Positions 1 to 4,925 of a stretch of 5,295 bases of DNA are shown here, in pieces. Each line of letters opens with the position of its first letter. Within the stretch, counting starts at the first letter, position 1. Below the pieces are notes generated by a model. That model was not told the origin of the DNA. It ran no database searches and worked only from the letters and a program-made list of their open reading frames with translations. Source of the DNA: an uncultured Bacteriovoracaceae bacterium. Its GTDB lineage: Bacteria; Bdellovibrionota; Bacteriovoracia; Bacteriovoracales; Bacteriovoracaceae. The translations under genes and the position numbers were made by a program. The stretch spans positions 1 through 5,295 of the forward strand of contig CALFYV010000128.1 in assembly GCA_937952395.1 (NCBI GenBank). Reading direction: 5' to 3'.

Positions 1-2
1 TT

Positions 3-278
3 GCTGGAGGTACTTGGGGCGCACTAACGGTAGGAACTCCAGAAGCGATATTATTAGGTGCATTTGCTGGTGCAATCGGCGGTGGTTTTTATGGAAACTA
101 CGGTTTTGGATTAAAGCCATCAGGAAGTGCCAAAGAAGATATTGCAAGTGGGATTAATGATTTCAATAGAGGGGTTACAAGTAACATTGCACAACCTCAT
201 ACGCCTCCAACTCCAGCACCTCCTCCATACCAGTGTGCCCCAATCGGACAGTATGAACCAAATCCGATTTGTTTTTAA
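3..278 (+). CDS. C-terminal end of a glycine-rich, proline-tailed protein (5' truncated by window edge)
   Basis: The reading frame is open from the left edge to a TAA at 276-278, giving the last 91 residues of a protein whose start lies outside the window. The visible part has three zones. First comes a glycine/alanine-rich hydrophobic stretch (GAFAGAIGGGFYGNYGFG). A short polar segment follows, and then a proline-rich tail (PHTPPTPAPPPYQC) ending in two cysteines close to the C-terminus. Glycine-rich hydrophobic segments of this kind are common near the C-terminal ends of RHS-repeat or other large secreted proteins, but no RHS core motif is visible here, so this is only a possibility. The frame is supported by its length without stops in AT-rich DNA and by sensible codons. 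The overlapping frame that starts at 127 is a shadow. Confidence 0.6.
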   Translation, partial: AGGTWGALTVGTPEAILLGAFAGAIGGGFYGNYGFGLKPSGSAKEDIASGINDFNRGVTSNIAQPHTPPTPAPPPYQCAPIGQYEPNPICF

Positions 279-289
279 GATTATAGGAA

Positions 290-312
290 AATGTAGAATG
301 TTAATGTAGAAT
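290..312 (+). repeat. Short tandem repeat, two copies of AATGTAGAAT, period 13
   Basis: AATGTAGAAT occurs at 290-299 and again at 303-312, separated by GTT, in the 53-base gap between the first two genes. Each copy contains TAGAAT, which matches the -10 consensus at 5 of 6 positions. The repeat may therefore simply carry duplicated -10-like sequence for the gene at 332. No convincing -35 box lies at the right distance. Confidence 0.4.
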
Positions 313-331
313 AAAGATAAAAAAGATAATT

Positions 332-913
332 ATGGAAAACGAGTATTCATTAAATAGTAGGTTTGAAAAATTCTCGTCTTACTACTTTTCTTCTTTCACA
401 ATCAAAGAAAGTTTGCTTTTTGTTCTTATTGTATTTGCTTTATTTCTGCTCTCAAATGTAGGTTTGTCTATAAGGACACACACATCTTTTATTAATTTAC
501 TTTTAGATTTTTCAGCTACAAGGCCATTAATGTTAAAATATGGCTCATTAATTTTAATTATTCTTGCGCCAATACTAAGAATACCAGTATTTTACGCTAA
601 TTGGAGAAGTAGAGTTATTATAAAAGAGGATTGTTTGTTATTTCTAAGGAAGAGGTTATTGTTACGCAATCTTCAAGCGCAAATTAAGTACTCTGAGATT
701 GATAAAGTTATTCTTGGTGATAATGGAGATGTGACGTGCGTTGCAAAAAAAGAGTCTGAATTTATCCCGAGTTATGTAACTTTTTATAAATTAGAATATT
801 CAAAACAAAGAGAGATAATGAATTTTTTAAAAAACAAAATCCCAAACATTAGTAATATTATTTACAAAAGCACCTCCTATTCGATTAATAAATATAATTA
901 TTTTCAGACTTGA
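332..913 (+). CDS. Small membrane protein with two N-terminal transmembrane segments and a soluble C-terminal domain
   Basis: This gene encodes 193 residues of unknown function. A polar N-terminus (1-26) is followed by a first membrane segment at about 27-47, a short loop, and a second segment at about 66-88. Arg/Lys residues just after it (R83, R92, R94, K98) favour an N-in, C-in topology with the C-terminal domain in the cytoplasm. Residues 92-170 alternate short hydrophobic strands and charged turns (RVIIKEDCLLFLRKRLLLR, then IDKVILGDNGDV) and end in a helix. That resembles the bacterial PH-like (bPH) layout of two membrane segments plus a small beta domain, a fold-level guess only. ATG 332 is the only start, with an in-frame stop at 302-304, and no Shine-Dalgarno is visible. 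Its place after a possible RHS-like tail would suit an immunity protein, but nothing in the sequence proves this. Its stop is 4 bases from the stop of the convergent gene. Confidence 0.7.
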   Translation: MENEYSLNSRFEKFSSYYFSSFTIKESLLFVLIVFALFLLSNVGLSIRTHTSFINLLLDFSATRPLMLKYGSLILIILAPILRIPVFYANWRSRVIIKEDCLLFLRKRLLLRNLQAQIKYSEIDKVILGDNGDVTCVAKKESEFIPSYVTFYKLEYSKQREIMNFLKNKIPNISNIIYKSTSYSINKYNYFQT

Positions 914-917
914 GTGA

Positions 918-1469
918 TTACTTTCGGGGAAGGTTATTACTTAATTTTACGGGTTGGACTAAATATTTTTCAAACTCAGGCTCTGCTTGTTTATGGTCTC
1001 CAATATATTCAATAGAATTAGCTTGAGTAACTTTGAAAGTAGTTTTGTTAAATAAAATTTTTAGATAATCATAAATTCTGTTTTGCTGTTTTCTTGCGGT
1101 GTTCAATACTCTGATTTTTGCATCCTCTTCGCTGTGGATGTTGTGTATATTTTCTGCAACATAAGCAAAAACAGAACATGTCTTATAATCATAAACGGCC
1201 ATGAAATAAGGTCCTGGCCGGCTAAAAATCCATTCATTTGCTGGTTTTGCTTCGTAAAGATATGGGTAAGAAACTCCATCATCAAAATCTCCCAAGGAGA
1301 CTAGTTTTATATCAATTGTCCCATCTGTTGCTTGGAATGGAATGATAAATTCCTTATCTGGGCAGATCGATAGTTTAAAAGAAAGTCTAGCATAGCCTGG
1401 CTTAAAATATGAACAAGCTGTTATGAGCAAAAGTATTGAAATAAAAATAGATAATTGCTTTAATAACAT
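918..1469 (-). CDS. Predicted lipoprotein of unknown function
   Basis: This gene encodes 183 residues. The N-terminus is a classic lipoprotein signal: K4, a hydrophobic core at 6-16, and a lipobox I-T-A-C with the lipidated cysteine at C19. The mature protein would be attached to a membrane on the periplasmic side or at the surface. The rest is a soluble domain with strands rich in Phe/Tyr/Ile (31-104) and a helical stretch at about 113-140 containing EEDAKIRVLNTARKQQNRIY. C36 and C98 could form a disulfide. I do not recognise a family. The ATG at 1467-1469 is needed for the signal peptide and directly abuts the ATG of the divergent gene at 1470. No Shine-Dalgarno is present, and a promoter-like sequence ends 7 bases upstream of the start, so the mRNA is probably leaderless. 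The 3' end lies 4 bases from the convergent membrane-protein gene. Confidence 0.75.
   Translation of the reverse strand: MLLKQLSIFISILLLITACSYFKPGYARLSFKLSICPDKEFIIPFQATDGTIDIKLVSLGDFDDGVSYPYLYEAKPANEWIFSRPGPYFMAVYDYKTCSVFAYVAENIHNIHSEEDAKIRVLNTARKQQNRIYDYLKILFNKTTFKVTQANSIEYIGDHKQAEPEFEKYLVQPVKLSNNLPRK
1436..1464 (+). promoter_or_regulatory. Predicted promoter of the DUF4156-like lipoprotein gene, inside the opposite gene
   Basis: TTGAAA at 1436-1441 (5 of 6 to the -35 consensus) is followed by a 17-base spacer and TTTAAT at 1459-1464 (5 of 6 to the -10 consensus). The expected transcription start is at about 1470-1471, i.e. at the ATG itself, so the transcript would be leaderless or would start at the second ATG (1473) with a 2-3 base leader. 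The whole promoter lies in the signal-peptide codons of the minus-strand lipoprotein gene. This is a sequence prediction only. Confidence 0.45.
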
Positions 1470-1802
1470 ATGATGAATTATATATGCTTATTGATTCTAT
1501 TGGTAACAAGTTGCGCCACAAAAACGCCGCTAAAGCAAATCCCAGAAGATGCTGAAATAAGACAAGTTGTTTTCATGAATCCTTCTCCTAAGTTTTGTAA
1601 GTACAAAAGAACTGTTGATATTGCTAATCAATGGGACGGGAAATTAGAAGGCTCAATGATGGATGATTTGAATCATCTCGCATATGAATCAACGTCCAAT
1701 GTTGCTAGAATGATAAAGAGAACTGGCGTAACCGCTAAAGTTGAACTTTACTCCTGCCCTGAAAAATATGTTAAGAGTTATCTGAAAAAGCATTTTAAGT
1801 AA
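1470..1802 (+). CDS. Predicted small lipoprotein, DUF4156/YjeI-like
   Basis: This gene encodes 110 residues. A short hydrophobic signal (residues 3-12) ends in the lipobox V-T-S-C with C15 as the lipidation site. The n-region has no Lys or Arg, which is unusual, but an in-frame TAA at 1464-1466 rules out a longer N-terminus. The mature part resembles the DUF4156 family (E. coli YjeI type, RcsF-like small lipoproteins). It has a cysteine in a C-x-Y/L context (C43), then a W-x-G followed by a DDLNHLAYESTSNVA-type helix matching the family's NDLRNQAA region, then a strand ending in Y-x-C-P (YSCPE, C96). C43 and C96 would be the conserved disulfide pair. This assignment is from memory of the motif order, not a search. 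The starts at 1470 and 1473 are adjacent ATGs; no Shine-Dalgarno is present. The family has no well-defined function. Confidence 0.75.
   Translation: MMNYICLLILLVTSCATKTPLKQIPEDAEIRQVVFMNPSPKFCKYKRTVDIANQWDGKLEGSMMDDLNHLAYESTSNVARMIKRTGVTAKVELYSCPEKYVKSYLKKHFK
1477..1506 (-). promoter_or_regulatory. Predicted promoter of the minus-strand lipoprotein gene, inside the opposite gene
   Basis: On the minus strand a perfect TATAAT occupies 1482-1477, seven bases before the ATG at 1469. A weaker -35-like TTACCA lies at 1506-1501 with an 18-base spacer. The expected transcription start is at about 1469-1470, giving a leaderless mRNA, which agrees with the absence of a Shine-Dalgarno. The promoter lies in the first codons of the plus-strand lipoprotein gene. 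In such AT-rich DNA a TATAAT by chance is possible, but its spacing to the only usable start is right. Confidence 0.45.
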
Positions 1803-1872
1803 TATCAGTTTGTTCTCGATAAGTCCTGATTTGTCCTAAACTTCCATTCTAAAGCTATCTAACTACATAACG

Positions 1873-1900
1873 AAGGCCAAACAGGCGGGCCCTCCTTTTT
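1873..1900 (+). terminator. Weak terminator-like structure with GC-rich near-palindrome
   Basis: About 70 bases after the lipoprotein stop, a GC-rich segment stands out in AT-rich DNA and ends in TTTTT (1896-1900). AGGCGGGCCCTCCT (1883-1896) is a 14-base palindrome with one mismatched pair. As RNA, only short stems form: GGCC 1875-1878 with GGCC 1888-1891, or AAGG 1873-1876 with CCTT 1894-1897. It may be a terminator damaged by small changes, or a DNA binding palindrome. It is the only terminator candidate for the plus-strand lipoprotein gene. Confidence 0.25.
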
Positions 1901-1990
1901 ACAGGCTTAAAATCCATTTTAAAGATAATTGCGATTCCGTTGAATTAAATAAAATCTATGGTTTTTTGGTTTTTCTGATCTGGTAAAGTA

Positions 1991-2045
1991 AATTTTGGTG
2001 GCCAAAAATTGGCCAAAAGTTTCAAAAAATTTCCAAAATTGGGCC
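1991..2045. repeat. Cluster of TTGG/CCAA inverted repeats
   Basis: Three symmetric elements lie in 55 bases. They are TTTTGG-tgg-CCAAAA (1993-2007), the perfect palindrome TTGGCCAA (2009-2016) and CCAA-aa-TTGG (2033-2042). GGCCAAAA occurs twice (2000-2008 region and 2011-2018), and GGGCC follows at 2041-2045. A related T6-GGC-A6 element lies at 2115-2129. The pattern could be a protein-binding array, such as recombinase arm sites or operators, or the folded end of a decayed element. Confidence 0.45.
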
Positions 2046-2046
2046 T

Positions 2047-2118
2047 AAAATGGGGTCTGGATCTAATTGGACAACTATCTCTTGTTATGGATGATTTTTA
2101 AAATTAGATCCTCATTTT
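2047..2118. repeat. Imperfect inverted repeat around a 33-base core
   Basis: GGATCTAATT (2059-2068) and AATTAGATCC (2102-2111) are perfect 10-base complements 33 bases apart. Beyond a mismatched interval (GGGTCT against T) the pairing resumes with AAAATG (2047-2052) and CATTTT (2113-2118). Read outward on the minus strand, the left arm runs TGTCCAATTAGATCC (2073-2059), a form reminiscent of insertion-sequence terminal repeats. A second TGTCC is found on the minus strand at 2144-2140. Whether this is a stem-loop or a pair of IS-derived ends cannot be settled by eye. Confidence 0.45.
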
Positions 2119-2241
2119 TTGGCAAAAAATTGATTTATCGGACACAACTTATGATGAAACTGGCAGACTGAATACAAAATGACCTTCTGTTTTATATTCA
2201 ACATAATTCTGCTAAAATAACTGCTTTTCAATATCAAGCAT

Positions 2242-2247
2242 AAGGAG
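2242..2247 (+). promoter_or_regulatory. Strong ribosome binding site of the 65-residue gene
   Basis: AAGGAG lies 7 bases before the ATG at 2255. It fixes the start at 2255 rather than at the in-frame ATG of codon 5 and is the main evidence that this small gene is real. Confidence 0.7.
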
Positions 2248-2254
2248 TTTTAAA

Positions 2255-2452
2255 ATGGGTTTTGTGATGAATGGAAAAATTGAAGATGACAAAATAGAGG
2301 ATTCATCATTTGGTTTTCTTCTAAGCTATCAAAATAAAAATAGAGAGGTTACAAAAATGACACCAGAAAACCTCTGTAGTATTTTTGCTATATATCGAGA
2401 CTTTAATTTTGAGATCAAAATCAGTGAACCAACTTCATCAGACTTTAAATAA
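2255..2452 (+). CDS. Small hypothetical protein, 65 residues
   Basis: I do not recognise this protein. It is acidic at the N-terminus (KIEDDKIEDS at 8-17) and then has a short hydrophobic strand (FGFLLSYQ, 19-26). A basic turn, a likely helix (PENLCSIFAIYRDF, 37-50) and a final strand (FEIKI, 52-56) come before a polar tail. No signal peptide or membrane segment is present, so it is probably a small cytoplasmic protein. A good Shine-Dalgarno supports the start. It stands alone between a repeat-rich non-coding stretch and the terminator of the convergent integrase operon, and could be a cargo or accessory gene of that element. The stop at 2450-2452 is followed within 5 bases by the A-tract of that terminator. 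Confidence 0.6.
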   Translation: MGFVMNGKIEDDKIEDSSFGFLLSYQNKNREVTKMTPENLCSIFAIYRDFNFEIKISEPTSSDFK

Positions 2453-2457
2453 TTGAC

Positions 2458-2493
2458 AAAAAAAAGGAGGAGAGCACGAGTGGTGCTCTCCTC
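2458..2493 (-). terminator. Strong intrinsic terminator of the integrase operon
   Basis: GAGGAGAGCAC (2467-2477) and GTGCTCTCCTC (2483-2493) form a perfect 11-base-pair stem with a 5-base loop. On the minus strand the hairpin is followed by eight T (2465-2458) after a GA spacer-like step, a textbook rho-independent terminator 10 bases past the stop of the last recombinase gene. In the plus direction only a displaced T-run (2500-2504) follows, so termination for the 65-residue gene would be weak. Confidence 0.85.
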
Positions 2494-2502
2494 AAAATCT
2501 TT

Positions 2503-3531
2503 TTAATGAACATATTTGAAAGGATTAGTAACAGTCTTGGCAGTTTTGATGGTGGCAGCTTCTCCATAAAGCTTTCTTGTGTCAGAGACTTGCCCATGAC
2601 CTAAAATTCTCTGTAGTTCTCTCATATCTCCACCTTTAGCTAAAAAATTCACAGCAAAAGAATGACGAAGATCCAGCGGCGTCCAATCATCTTTATAAAG
2701 GTTTTTCTTCTTAAATTCGGTAATAGCGTAGTGAAGCTTACAAGATGTGAAAGGCTCTTTGTAATAGGTCCAAAAGACCTGCCCTCTTTTGTATTGTTTT
2801 GCTTTTAAAAGAGAAACTAGCTCATCTGAAATCTTAATAGTTCTCTCTTTAGCGGCTTTATTTTGTTTGAAAAAAATTTCTCCTTTATCCAAACTAACAT
2901 CTTTCCAAGCAAGGTCGATGATTTCTTTGTTTTTCGCAGCAGTTTCGGCAAACATTAAAATTATAGGATAAAGATACCCTGGGGAGTATTTCTTAACTTC
3001 ACCAAGGAGTTCATCAATTTTTTCTTCTGAAAGAATATTTCTAAGCTTTAGACTTGGCACATATTTTTTATAACGAATGTACTGCAATGGAGACTCAGAA
3101 ATAATATCTTTCTCGATTAAAAAAGCAAAAAGAGTATCAATCTCGCATTTAAGTCCACGAACCGTTATGTCTCGAAGTCCATGCTCTTCTTGAACTTGGT
3201 CAAGCCAGATTTTGAGAGCATCATGGGTTAACTCATTAATTTTGAATTTCCCGAAAGTTTCGATAAAATCCAAAATGTGCATTTTAGATTTTGAGAAGAC
3301 GTTTCCAGGTTTTTCTTGGATGAAAATGATGATGAGTTCTTCCAAGTTTAACTCAAGATAATGGGCCTTTTTCTTTCGTTTGTACTTTTGCTCCATTTCT
3401 TCCTTGTAAACTTTGGCATCTTCTCTTTGTGTAAAAGCTTTTCTTACTTTTCGTTTTGAGAGTGGATGAGTAAAGCTTGTTAAATAGCTTCCATCTGGGA
3501 TGTTGTAAATTTTCACTGTAAAGTCTTGCAT
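2503..3531 (-). CDS. Tyrosine recombinase with degenerate active site (paralogue of its neighbour)
   Basis: This gene encodes 342 residues with the full layout of a phage-type integrase. It has a small N-terminal arm/DNA-binding region (about 1-52), a core-binding helical domain (about 60-150) and a catalytic domain (about 165-335). Aligned with the upstream paralogue, the beta-hairpin Lys (K225), the second Arg (R289 in LDLRHS), the LGH histidine (H312) and the nucleophile (Y322 in KLYG) are kept. The first catalytic Arg is K200 (TAAKNKEI where the partner has TGARRSEI), and the His of HxLRH is L286. I checked both codons on the DNA (AAA and CTG). Family knowledge says loss of Arg I strongly impairs catalysis, so it may be a non-catalytic or specialised subunit. 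The start at 3531 has AGGAGG 8 bases upstream, inside the end of the preceding gene, with a 3-base gap between them. It is the last gene of the operon. Confidence 0.9.
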   Translation of the reverse strand: MQDFTVKIYNIPDGSYLTSFTHPLSKRKVRKAFTQREDAKVYKEEMEQKYKRKKKAHYLELNLEELIIIFIQEKPGNVFSKSKMHILDFIETFGKFKINELTHDALKIWLDQVQEEHGLRDITVRGLKCEIDTLFAFLIEKDIISESPLQYIRYKKYVPSLKLRNILSEEKIDELLGEVKKYSPGYLYPIILMFAETAAKNKEIIDLAWKDVSLDKGEIFFKQNKAAKERTIKISDELVSLLKAKQYKRGQVFWTYYKEPFTSCKLHYAITEFKKKNLYKDDWTPLDLRHSFAVNFLAKGGDMRELQRILGHGQVSDTRKLYGEAATIKTAKTVTNPFKYVH

Positions 3532-3534
3532 TTT

Positions 3535-4572
3535 TTATTCCTCCTGTTCATCTAGTTCATAAGGTGAAGGACAATCAATGTCTTGAGCTTGAAGTTGTCC
3601 ATAAAGGTCAATTGTGACGTCAATAGAGCGGTGTCCGAGAATGGCCTGAAGCTGATACATCTTTCCACCCTTCTTTAAAAAGTTATAAGCAAACGAGTGT
3701 CTTAATGCGTGGCTGGCCCAATCTTTTTGTTGTGGAAAGAAAGCTTTAAATTTAGTCATTAGTCTACCAACTTGAGATCGACCAAGCCTTCTACCTTCTT
3801 CATTGAGAATCAAAGGGGTTTCGGTGTGACGTTTTAGCTGTTCTTTTAAAACAGATTCTAATGCTGGTGAGATCCTGACAAATCTTTCATGAGAGTTTTT
3901 CGTTTCTCTAAAATGAATCAGACCTGTTTCAAAATCAATATCATCACGATTAAGTTTTCCAATTTCACTTCGTCTGGCTCCTGTGTGAGCTGCAATGGCC
4001 AGATAAGGTGACAAAATTTCAGGGGAGAAAGTATTGGCATTTTTTAAAACGTCTCGAACCTCATCAACTGAAAGAATAACTCTTTTTCTTCTTGGTGTGT
4101 CGTAGCGTTTAAATTTAATTTTATCGAGAGGATTTCTTTGAAGCTGGCCTTCATCTGCTAAATATTCAAAAAATCTATAAAACTGACTTTTGATACCATT
4201 AACAGTTCTCTCACTTAAGTTCCCTTCTGCTTTTCTTGAAGCAAACCACTCTTTGAGGTCATTAACAGTGATCTCATTGACTCGATAGATGCCAAAGGTA
4301 TCAATTAAAGATTTAAAATGATTTTTTCTCTCCCTCACTCTTGAGGCCGGAAAGGCCTCAAGATAGGTTTTCATCGCTTGAGCAAGCCTTAAATCACTAA
4401 AAGCATGGTTACCTTTTGCATAAACTCGATCTTCAACTTCTTTTTTAAAAATTTTAGCATCTTTAAGACTCTCAAAGCGTTTTCTTTTGCGTTTTCCTGT
4501 CTTTGGGTCAACATATTTAGCTTGGATAAAGCCTGAACCCATTTTATGCAGTTTAACTTCAAAATCCATCAT
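3535..4572 (-). CDS. Tyrosine recombinase/integrase with complete catalytic residues
   Basis: This gene encodes 345 residues and cuts and rejoins DNA through a 3'-phosphotyrosine intermediate. An N-terminal beta-rich arm-binding region (about 1-52, with a basic GKRKRKR run) is followed by a SAM-like core-binding domain (about 60-150) and the catalytic domain (about 165-330). All expected residues are present: R200 in TGARRSEI, K225 in the beta-hairpin, H288 and R291 in HALRH, H314 in LGHRS and Y324 in DLYG. It is paralogous along its whole length to the following gene, so the pair arose by tandem duplication. The start overlaps the stop of the upstream HTH gene in ATGA, with GGAGG 7 bases upstream; a second ATG follows at once. 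Typical roles are integration or excision of a mobile element or inversion of a DNA segment; the target site is not evident and no tRNA gene is nearby. Confidence 0.95.
   Translation of the reverse strand: MMDFEVKLHKMGSGFIQAKYVDPKTGKRKRKRFESLKDAKIFKKEVEDRVYAKGNHAFSDLRLAQAMKTYLEAFPASRVRERKNHFKSLIDTFGIYRVNEITVNDLKEWFASRKAEGNLSERTVNGIKSQFYRFFEYLADEGQLQRNPLDKIKFKRYDTPRRKRVILSVDEVRDVLKNANTFSPEILSPYLAIAAHTGARRSEIGKLNRDDIDFETGLIHFRETKNSHERFVRISPALESVLKEQLKRHTETPLILNEEGRRLGRSQVGRLMTKFKAFFPQQKDWASHALRHSFAYNFLKKGGKMYQLQAILGHRSIDVTIDLYGQLQAQDIDCPSPYELDEQEE
3540..3545 (-). promoter_or_regulatory. Ribosome binding site of the second recombinase gene
   Basis: On the minus strand AGGAGG (3545-3540) lies in the last codons of the first recombinase gene and 8 bases before the ATG at 3531. 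It confirms that start and suggests translation coupled to the upstream gene. Confidence 0.75.
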
Positions 4573-4925
4573 AGTCCTACCTCCATAAGCTCAGTGCTAC
4601 TTGGAAGATTGTGATTTTCTAGAACGTGCTTTTTAGATCTTTCTTCAAGCCAAGTTTCAAATCGTTCAACATTAATGAGAAATCTCTTTTTTATTCCAAC
4701 ATTGACAAAAGGAAACGTGGGATCGGTTTTAATGTGGTTATAAATAAGCCACTGATTAATTCCATACATGTTTGCAACCTCCTTAATTGAGTAAAGTTTG
4801 CGAGAATTTTTTTCTTCTCCCTTTGATGGCCAACATAGAAGCGGCCTTTTTGTCAATTCTTGCAATGGGACTCGCTCAATTGAACGGCCGCATAATTTTG
4901 GGCCTCTGTCTTTTGGATAATGCAA
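4569..4925 (-). CDS. Excisionase-like helix-turn-helix protein (start uncertain)
   Basis: This frame encodes 118 residues if it starts at the TTG at 4925. Residues 45-94 form a MerR/excisionase-type winged helix-turn-helix. It opens with YSIKEVANMYG (helix 1 and turn), then INQWLIYNHI (recognition helix), a wing FPFVNVGIKKRFLI, and a closing helix VERFETWLEE. Such proteins bind DNA next to recombination sites and steer a tyrosine recombinase toward excision, or repress its operon. That role is supported by its position, overlapping the recombinase start by 4 bases. The TTG start has no Shine-Dalgarno, and the same frame stays open upstream to 5273, so the true protein may be longer with the HTH at its C-terminal end. 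The ATG at 4769-4767 has a good AAGGAGG but would remove the first HTH helix, so I reject it. Confidence 0.75.
   Translation of the reverse strand: MHYPKDRGPKLCGRSIERVPLQELTKRPLLCWPSKGEEKNSRKLYSIKEVANMYGINQWLIYNHIKTDPTFPFVNVGIKKRFLINVERFETWLEERSKKHVLENHNLPSSTELMEVGL
4580..4584 (-). promoter_or_regulatory. Ribosome binding site of the first recombinase gene
   Basis: GGAGG on the minus strand (4584-4580) lies 7 bases before the ATG at 4572, within the last codons of the HTH gene. It supports the first of the two adjacent ATGs and translational coupling through the ATGA overlap. Confidence 0.7.

Larger units (their letters stand above)
1803..2254. other. 452-base non-coding region rich in inverted repeats
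   Basis: No convincing gene is present on either strand. The region holds, from left to right, a GC-rich near-palindrome with a T-run (1883-1900), an A/T-only inverted repeat TTAAAAT-cc-ATTTTAA (1907-1922), a cluster of TTGG/CCAA elements (1991-2045), a longer imperfect inverted repeat (2047-2118), a T6-GGC-A6 hairpin-like element (2115-2129) and the leader of the gene at 2255. -10-like hexamers CATAAT (2202-2207) and TAAAAT (2213-2218) precede that gene, but no good -35 box goes with either. The density of symmetry suggests decayed mobile-element ends, an attachment region or an operator array. Confidence 0.5.

Noticed and set aside
127..309. 60-residue plus-strand frame starting at 127
   Set aside because: It overlaps the better-supported open frame 3-278 and its translation has no coherent protein character; it is a shadow frame.
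1083..1304. 73-residue plus-strand frame and a 60-residue minus-strand frame (1103-1285) inside the lipoprotein gene
   Set aside because: Both lie wholly within the lipoprotein coding region in other frames and have no ribosome binding site or family resemblance.
1803..2254. CRISPR array or integron attC series in the repeat-rich stretch
   Set aside because: The repeats are short, unevenly spaced and not identical, with no spacer pattern and no paired R/L core sites of the attC type that I can see.
2453..2458. Plus-strand TTGACA just after the 65-residue gene as a promoter
   Set aside because: There is no -10 box at the right distance, and the sequence runs directly into the terminator hairpin.
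2789..2971. 60-residue plus-strand frame inside the second recombinase gene
   Set aside because: It is antisense to a clearly homologous recombinase catalytic domain and has no supporting signal.
4767..4784. ATG at 4769-4767 with an ideal AAGGAGG (4784-4778) 8 bases upstream as the start of the HTH gene
   Set aside because: Starting there removes the first helix of the HTH (SIKEVA). The AAGGAGG is produced by the Lys-Glu-Val codons of that conserved motif and is probably coincidental.
4851..4856. Perfect TTGACA on the minus strand as a -35 box of an internal promoter for the recombinases
   Set aside because: No -10-like hexamer follows at 15-19 bases; the nearest, TATGTT, is only 13 bases away.
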